From Tomocerus qinae (Eukaryota; Arthropoda; Collembola; Entomobryomorpha; Tomoceridae), in the NCBI GenBank assembly GCA_020055645.1, contig CM034547.1:37737909-37801908 (forward strand): DNA of 64,000 nt, given 5' to 3'. Of the stretch, positions 61,301 through 64,000 are shown in pieces; positions within the stretch are counted from its first letter, which is position 1, and every line of letters starts with the position of its first letter. Both the position numbers and the translations under genes were made by a program. The notes beneath the pieces were generated by a model that had not been told where the DNA came from, ran no database searches, and saw only the letters and a list, made by a program, of their open reading frames with translations.

Positions 61301-64000
61301 GACGATAAGGAATTTGTGGTTGAACTAGTTTGGGCATTAGATTTGACTACAGATGATGACGTTGGTATTGTACTCTGCGAATATGGAATTGTAGCATTTG
61401 GCAATTCTGTCGAGGCTAAACTGGAAAATTGTTGTTGAGCATAGGTATTTATTGTACTAGGAATAGTTGGCATTGTGGGATTAGTTGTCATTTCAACTGA
61501 CGCATTCACAGAAGTAGATGTGACCTTTGAATTAATTGTAGACACGATATTAGTGGAGTTTGTTGTCAATCCAATAGTTGGCGTGAGAATTGAAGAGCCA
61601 ATATTTGTACCAATTTTTGATGGCTGTGTTATGTATGGTGTCGATACTGAAGTGGGATTAGAAGTCGTAATTTGTGGTGTTGTTACTGGTGTGGGCGTGG
61701 TTACAGTATGTAATGAAGAATGAGTGGTCATTGTACCAAAAATTGACTGTGTAGATGTTTCAACAGTTGACAAGTTGGAGGGAGTAGAAACTATTACTAA
61801 AGCAGATGACGGATATTGCAGTGTTGACCCTGTAGATATTGGTTGTGTTGTTAACATAGTTGGCAAATTATTTGTAGTAATCAAATTTGATGGAGTGGTT
61901 TGGGATAACACTGGAAGAGTAATTGTTTTTGACGATAAGGAATTTGTGGTTGAACTAGTTTGGGCATTAGATTTGACTACAGATGATGACGTTGGTATTG
62001 TACTCTGCGAATATGGAATTGTAGCATTTGGCAATTCTGTCGAGGCTAAACTGGAAAATTGTTGTTGAGCATAGGTATTTATTGTACTAGGAATAGTTGG
62101 CATTGTGGGATTAGTTGTCATTTCAACTGACGCATTCAAAGACGTAGATGTGACCTTTGAATTCATTGTAGACACGATATTAGTGGAGTTTGTTGTCAAT
62201 CCAATAGTTGGCGTGAGAATTGAAGAGCCAATATTTGTACCAATTTTTGATGGCTGTGTTATGTATGGTGTCGATACTGAAGTGGGATTAGAAGTCGTAA
62301 TTTGTGGTGTTGTTACTGGTGTGGGCGTGGTTACAGTATGTAATGAAGAATGAGTGGTCATTGTACCAAAAATTGACTGTGTAGATGTTTCAACAGTTGA
62401 CAAGTTGGAGGGAGTAGAAACTATTACTAAAGCAGATGACGGATATTGCAGTGTTGACCCTGTAGATATTGGTTGTGTTGTTAACATAGTTGGCAAATTA
62501 TTTGTAGTAATCAACTTTGATGGAGTGGTTTGGGATAACACTGGAAGAGTAATTGTTTTCGACGATAAGGAATTTGTGGTTGAACTAGTTTGGGCATTAG
62601 ATTTGACTACAGATGATGACGTTGGTATTGTACTCTGCGAATATGGAATTGTAGCATTTGGCAATTTTGTCGAGGCTAAACTGGAAAATTGTAGTTGAGC
62701 ATAGGTATTTATTGTACTAGGAATAGTTGGCATTGTGGGATTAGTTGTCATTTCAACTGACTCATTCACAGAAGTAGATGTGACCTTTGAATTAATTGTA
62801 GACACGATATTAGTGGAGTTTGTTGTCAATCCAATAGTTGGCGTGATCATTGAAGAGCCAATATTTGTACCAATTTTTGATGGCTGTGTTATGTATGGTG
62901 TCGATTTTGAAGTGGGATTAGAAGTCGTAATTTGTGGTGTTGTTACTGGTGTGGGCGTGGTTACAGTATGTAATGAAGAATGAGTGGTCATTGTACCAAA
63001 AATTGACTGTGTAGATGTTTCAACAGTTGACAAGTTGGAAGGAGTAGAAACTATTACTAAAGCAGATGACGGATATTGCAGTGTTGACCCTGCAGATATT
63101 GGTTGTGTTGTTAACATAGTTGGCAAATTATTTGTAGTAATCAAATTTGATGGAGTGGTTTGGGATAACACTGGAAGAGTAATTGTTTTTGACGATAAGG
63201 AATTTGTGGTTGAACTAGTTTGGGCATTAGATTTGACTACAGATGATGACGTTGGTATTGTACTCTGCGAATATGGAATTGTAGCATTTGGCAATTCTGT
63301 CGAGGCTAAACTGGAAAATTGTTGTTGAGCATAGGTATTTATTGTACTAGGAATAGTTGGCATTGTGGGATTAGTTGTCATTTCAACTGACGCATTCAAA
63401 GACGTAGATGTGACCTTTGAATTAATTGTAGACACGATATTAGTGGAGTTTGTTGTCAATCCAATAGTTGGCGTGAGAATTGAAGAGCCAATATTTGTAC
63501 CAATTTTTGATGGCTGTGTTATGTATGGTGTCGATACTGAAGTGGGATTAGAAGTCGTAATTTGTGGTGTTGTTACTGGTGTGGGCGTGGTTACAGTATG
63601 TAATGAAGAATGAGTGGTCATTGTACCAAAAATTGACTGTGTAGATGTTTCAACAGTTGACAAGTTGGAGGGAGTAGAAACTATTACTAAAGCAGATGAC
63701 GGATATTGCAGTGTTGACCCTGTAGATATTGGTTGTGTTGTTAACATAGTTGGCAAATTATTTGTAGTAATCAAATTTGATGGAGTGGTTTGGGATAACA
63801 CTGGAAGAGTAATTGTTTTTGACGATAAGGAATTTGTGGTTGAACTAGTTTGGGCATTAGATTTGACTACAGATGATGACGTTGGTATTGTACTCTGCGA
63901 ATATGGAATTGTAGCATTTGGCAATTCTGTCGAGGCTAAACTGGAAAATTGTTGTTGAGCATAGGTATTTATTGTACTAGGAATAGTTGGCATTGTGGGA
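49357..64000 (-). CDS. Giant Ser/Thr-rich repeat (mucin-like) protein, 5' partial
   Basis: The minus strand is open without interruption from the window edge to a stop at 49357, over 4,880 codons in one exon. The N-terminal start, and any signal peptide, lie beyond the window. From 64000 down to about 51847 the protein is a tandem array of 210-residue units with no cysteine. One copy I counted has about 51 Thr and 40 Ser in 210, plus sequons such as NAT, NLS, NST and NAS. From 51846 down is a unique C-terminal region of about 830 residues with many N-glycosylation sequons, scattered Cys, alternating beta-type stretches (for example YIFNISLSKSAAVITIIPC and FVIRLRNIRTGILL) and a basic tail ending in a C-R-C-x8-C-P-C pattern. 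The composition fits a secreted, heavily O-glycosylated mucin, adhesive, silk or matrix protein. I recognise no family for the C-terminus. Confidence 0.85.
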   Translation of the reverse strand, partial: PTMPTIPSTINTYAQQQFSSLASTELPNATIPYSQSTIPTSSSVVKSNAQTSSTTNSLSSKTITLPVLSQTTPSNLITTNNLPTMLTTQPISTGSTLQYPSSALVIVSTPSNLSTVETSTQSIFGTMTTHSSLHTVTTPTPVTTPQITTSNPTSVSTPYITQPSKIGTNIGSSILTPTIGLTTNSTNIVSTINSKVTSTSLNASVEMTTNPTMPTIPSTINTYAQQQFSSLASTELPNATIPYSQSTIPTSSSVVKSNAQTSSTTNSLSSKTITLPVLSQTTPSNLITTNNLPTMLTTQPISAGSTLQYPSSALVIVSTPSNLSTVETSTQSIFGTMTTHSSLHTVTTPTPVTTPQITTSNPTSKSTPYITQPSKIGTNIGSSMITPTIGLTTNSTNIVSTINSKVTSTSVNESVEMTTNPTMPTIPSTINTYAQLQFSSLASTKLPNATIPYSQSTIPTSSSVVKSNAQTSSTTNSLSSKTITLPVLSQTTPSKLITTNNLPTMLTTQPISTGSTLQYPSSALVIVSTPSNLSTVETSTQSIFGTMTTHSSLHTVTTPTPVTTPQITTSNPTSVSTPYITQPSKIGTNIGSSILTPTIGLTTNSTNIVSTMNSKVTSTSLNASVEMTTNPTMPTIPSTINTYAQQQFSSLASTELPNATIPYSQSTIPTSSSVVKSNAQTSSTTNSLSSKTITLPVLSQTTPSNLITTNNLPTMLTTQPISTGSTLQYPSSALVIVSTPSNLSTVETSTQSIFGTMTTHSSLHTVTTPTPVTTPQITTSNPTSVSTPYITQPSKIGTNIGSSILTPTIGLTTNSTNIVSTINSKVTSTSVNASVEMTTNPTMPTIPSTINTYAQQQFSSLASTELPNATIPYSQSTIPTSSSVVKSNAQTSSTTNSLSSKTITLPVLSQTTPSNLITTNNLPTMLTTQPISAGSTLQYPSSALVIVSTPSNLSTVETSTQSIFGTMTTHSSLHTVTTPTPVTTPQITTSNPTSVSTPYITQPSKIGTNIGSSILTPTIGLTTNSTNIVSTMNSKVTSTSLNASVEMTTNPTMPTIPSTINTYAQQQFSSLASTELPNATIPYSQSTIPTSSSVVKSNAQTSSTTNSLSSKTITLPVLSQTTPSNLITTNNLPTMLTTQPISTGSTLQYPSSALVIVSTPSNLSTVETSTQSIFGTMTTHSSLHTVTTPTPVTTPQITTSNPTSKSTPYITQPSKIGTNIGSSMLTPTIGLTTNSTNIVSTINSKVTSTSVNASVEMTTNPTMPTIPSTINTYAQQQFSSLASTELPNATIPYSQSTIPTSSSVVKSNAQTSSTTNSLSSKTITLPVLSQTTPSNLITTNNLPTMLTTQPISAGSTLQYPSSALVIVSTPSNLSTVETSTQSIFGTMTTHSSLHTVTTPTPVTTPQITTSNPTSKSTPYITQPSKIGTNIGSSILTPTIGLTTNSTNIVSTINSKVTSTSVNESVEMTTNPTMPTIPSTINTYAQLQFSSLASTELPNATIPYSQSTIPTSSSVVKSNAQTSSTTNSLSSKTITLPVLSQTTPSKLITTNNLPTMLTTQPISTGSTLQYPSSALVIVSTPSNLSTVETSTQSIFGTMTTHSSLHTVTTPTPVTTPQITTSNPTSVSTPYITQPSKIGTNIGSSMLTPTIGLTTNSTNIVSTINSKVTSTSLNASVEMTTNPTMPTIPSTINTYAQLQFSSLASTELPNATIPYSQSTIPTSSSVVKSNAQTSSTTNSLSSKTITLPVLSQTTPSNLITTNNLPTMLTTQPISTGSTLQYPSSALVIVSTPSNLSTVETSTQSIFGTMTTHSSLHTVTTPTPVTTPQITTSNPTSVSTPYITQPSKIGTNIGSSMLTPTIGLTTNSTNIVSTINSKVTSTSVNASVEMTTNPTMPTIPSTINTYAQQQFSSLASTELPNATIPYSQSTIPTSSSVVKSNAQTSSTTNSLSSKTITLPVLSQTTPSNLITTNNLPTMLTTQPISTGSTLQYPSSALVIVSTPSNLSTVETSTQSIFGTMTTHSSLHTVTTPTPVTTPQITTSNPTSVSTPYITQPSKIGTNIGSSILTPTIGLTTNSTNIVSTMNSKVTSTSLNASVEMTTNPTMPTIPSTINTYAQQQFSSLASTELPNATIPYSQSTIPTSSSVVKSNAQTSSTTNSLSSKTITLPVLSQTTPSNLITTNNLPTMLTTQPISTGSTLQYPSSALVIVSTPSNLSTVETSTQSIFGTMTTHSSLHTVTTPTPVTTPQITTSNPTSVSTPYITQPSKIGTNIGSSILTPTIGLTTNSTNIVSTINSKVTSTSLNASVEMTTNPTMPTIPSTINTYAQQQFSSLASTELPNATIPYSQSTIPTSSSVVKSNAQTSSTTNSLSSKTITLPVLSQTTPSNLITTNNLPTMLTTQPISAGSTLQYPSSALVIVSTPSNLSTVETSTQSIFGTMTTHSSLHTVTTPTPVTTPQITTSNPTSVSTPYITQPSKIGTNIGSSILTPTIGLTTNSTNIVSTINSKVTSTSVNESVEMTTNPTMPTIPSTINTYAQQQFSSLASTELPNATIPYSQSTIPTSSSVVKSNAQTSSTTNSLSSKTITLPVLSQTTPSKLITTNNLPTMLTTQPISTGSTLQYPSSALVIVSTPSNLSTVETSTQSIFGTMTTHSSLHTVTTPTPVTTPQITTSNPTSVSTPYITQPSKIGTNIGSSMLTPTIGLTTNSTNIVSTINSKVTSTSLNASVEMTTNPTMPTIPSTINTYAQLQFSSLASTKFPNATIPYSQNTIPTSPSVVKSNAQTSSTTNSLSSKTITLPVLSQTTPSNLITTNNLPTMLTTQPISTGSTLQYPSSALVIVSTPSNLSTVETSTQSIFGTMTTHSSLHTVTTPTPVTTPQITTSNPTSVSTPYITQPSKIGTNIGSSMLTPTIGLTTNSTNIVSTINSKVTSTSLNASVEMTTNPTMPIIPSTINTYAQLQFSSLASTELPNATIPYSQSTIPTSSSVVKSNAQTSSTTNSLSSKTITLPVLSQTTPSKLITTNNLPTMLTTQPISTGSTLQYPSSALVIVSTPSNLSTVETSTQSIFGTMTTHSSLHTVTTPTPVTTPQITTSNPTSVSTPYITQPSKIGTNIVSSILTPTIGLTTNSTNIVSTMNSNVTSTSLNASVEMTTNPTMPTIPSTINTYAQQQFSSLASPELPNATIPYSQSTIPTSSSVVKSNAQTSSTTNSLSSKTITLPVLSQTTPSNLITTNNLPTMLTTQPISAGSTLQYPSSALVIVSTPSNLPTVETSTQSIFGTMNTHSSLHTVTTPTPVTTPQITTSNPTSVSTPYITQPSKIGTNIGSSILTPTIGLTTNSTNIVSTINSKVTSTSLNASVEMTTNPTMPTIPSTINTYAQQQFSSLASTELPNATIPYSQSTIPTSSSVVKSNAQTSSTTNSLSSKTITLPVLSQTTPSNLITTNNLPTMLTTQPISAGSTLQYPSSALVIVSTPSYLSTVETSTQSIFGTMTTHSSLHTVTTPTPVTTPQITTSNPTSVSTPYITQPSKIGTNIGSSMLTPTIGLTTNSTNIVSTINSKVTSTSVNASVEMTTNPTMPTIPSTINTYAQQQFSSLASTKLPNATIPYSQNTIPTSPSVVKSNAQTSSTTNSLSSKTITLPVLSQTTPSNLITTNNLPTMLTTQPISTGSTLQYPSSALVIVSTPSNLSTVETSTQSIFGTMTTHSSLHTVTTPTPVTTPQITTSNPTSVSTPYITQPSKIGTNIGSSILTPTIGLTTNSTNIVSTINSKVTSTSVNASVEMTTNPTMPTIPSTINTYAQQQFSSLASTKLPNATIAYSQNTIPTSSSVVKSNAQTSSTTNSLSSKTITLPVLSQTTPSNLITTNNLPTMLTTQPISTESTLQYPSSALAIVSTPSNLSTVETSTQSIFGTMTTHSSLHTVTTPTPVTTPQITTSNPTSVSTPYITQPSKIGTNIGSSILTPTIGLTTNSTNIVSTMNSKVTSTSLNASVEMTTNPTMPTIPSTINTYAQQQFSSLASTKLPNATIPYSQNTIPTSSSVVKSNAQTSSTANSLSSKNLFFNLKIANSESNSFESPTQSTVGTFSESVPFLSKSSLGIRKLIATTQPTRNIQMGKSLIESRQSCSNYISRRGFDISMNKILFLQFNGSFGIQLQNVVDGDTGVSQLYILYNTKAENNLLNGFEYKRYIFNISLSKSAAVITIIPCDNNKIKIIVGKLESFNEFNQMKSLQRMNGYIKVTRSLSGGTTLRMESISSSGDVLENLGNLHSSESSSASVLTLGVNMLESILISNEICYLDHFKMLSENLTSNYFRAGISSENSTELAQFYVHYAKTTALTFKGLEKFGLEAKFWTYHGLKIRSVAWKIFTSITKSVVFSSTEYFQIDIKKTLINDDNYYIAKVDNGKNLMSSEMKFTNATMIVQVSLPYDMTSSSYGNCKQKQCVGNNISSNDSTSETTAQPGKNDKIISVNHQSSKNFVIRLRNIRTGILLTSFKFVGVYEAISKVSSTIESNYSECGNNGKLNTLSNKWLDPPEEETSNIFDIDNSNNGSIRISSRRVLLFNNSLAENLNALFGTGENQIHLNTARIEFNNNSQTVEKKYTSSGMFEGHVDMNCELLCVSYEHVILNKKPGIKMYTSLEDDKIGNETSHTRRNGRRSCNRSSVTNTKRNSSSQVVFKLFSSRNDTTTWVGFKVLHRGQSVLTNSREDLTLKRNEYLDIVYNSNATNPIGEIKNQLTTNRFEGEFSVLKNNKIPTFVISEVGVTQISLETRSLFIVAYINISLPNESISNCTKSYKFLFQTKEVQLFAGMNYILDEEQPQFVVSFTKPYQYKTTYHSSCSQFEDSSSPNTNVPGRRIHFSTYRRKHHGQKSCRCKNMRKNKVCPCKKN
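51847..64000 (-). repeat. 630-bp coding tandem array, 19 full units plus part
   Basis: Nineteen full 630-bp units and part of a twentieth follow one another in exact register. Landmarks such as the block beginning ttagttgtcatttcaactga recur every 630 bases from 52029 to 63369 with no indel. Neighbouring units differ at only a handful to a dozen or so positions by eye. The array ends abruptly near 51847, where the last unit (SSTANSLSSK) passes into unique sequence. It continues past the right edge of the window, so the total copy number is unknown. The 630-base period is a multiple of three and keeps the coding frame open. Confidence 0.98.

Noticed and set aside
52025-63958. Repeated plus-strand open frames of 82 and 114 codons over the array
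   Set aside because: They are mirror images of the minus-strand repeat units, recur only because the DNA repeats, and start with alternative codons; the minus strand is open over the whole array with a stop and poly(A) signal.
51847-64000. Satellite DNA or CRISPR-like interpretation of the array
   Set aside because: The period is 630 bases with no spacers, is a multiple of three, and keeps one frame open for over 12 kb, so it is a coding tandem repeat.

Overview
The window is eukaryotic, AT-rich genomic DNA. Its genes are split by short GT-AG introns, and the recognisable families are a CLIP-domain serine protease, a ZAD-like C2H2 zinc-finger protein, a Fussel/SKOR corepressor, a CYP2-clan P450 and an MGST1-like enzyme. 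Together they point to an arthropod. A hexapod such as a springtail fits, but the order cannot be fixed from this sequence alone.

Layout. 1-3 kb: remains of a Mutator-like DNA transposon that also carries a YqaJ-type nuclease. 3.2-4.6 kb (-): a DEDDh 3'-5' exonuclease gene with one apparent 1-base frameshift. 4.8-7.3 kb (+): a CLIP-domain trypsin-like protease, head to head with the exonuclease. 8.1-11.9 kb (+): a nuclear protein with a ZAD-like CxxC pair and six C2H2 fingers, preceded by two upstream ORFs. 13.1-16.0 kb (-): a seven-exon F-box/LRR-like gene that converges on it. 16.9-21.9 kb (+): fuss, with the Ski/Sno domain and the c-Ski SMAD4-binding domain in separate exons. 22-43 kb: about 21 kb without a convincing gene, perhaps regulatory sequence or long introns of fuss. 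43.2-44.7 kb (-): a single-exon CYP2-clan P450. 47.4-48.9 kb (+): an MGST1-like gene with a clear TATA box, so phase I and phase II detoxification genes stand head to head. 49.4-64.0 kb (-): the 3' part of a giant secreted-type protein whose body is an uninterrupted tandem array of 630-bp (210-residue) Ser/Thr-rich units, followed by an unfamiliar C-terminal region of about 830 residues.

The genes do not form one pathway. The most unusual feature is the mucin-like gene. It has 19 full repeats in register without a single indel, mosaic variants that recur every five units (3,150 bp), and a unique glycosylation-rich C-terminus I do not recognise. It is cut off by the right edge of the window. 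Exon joins were worked out by hand from splice sites, reading phase and family similarity. No database search was possible.
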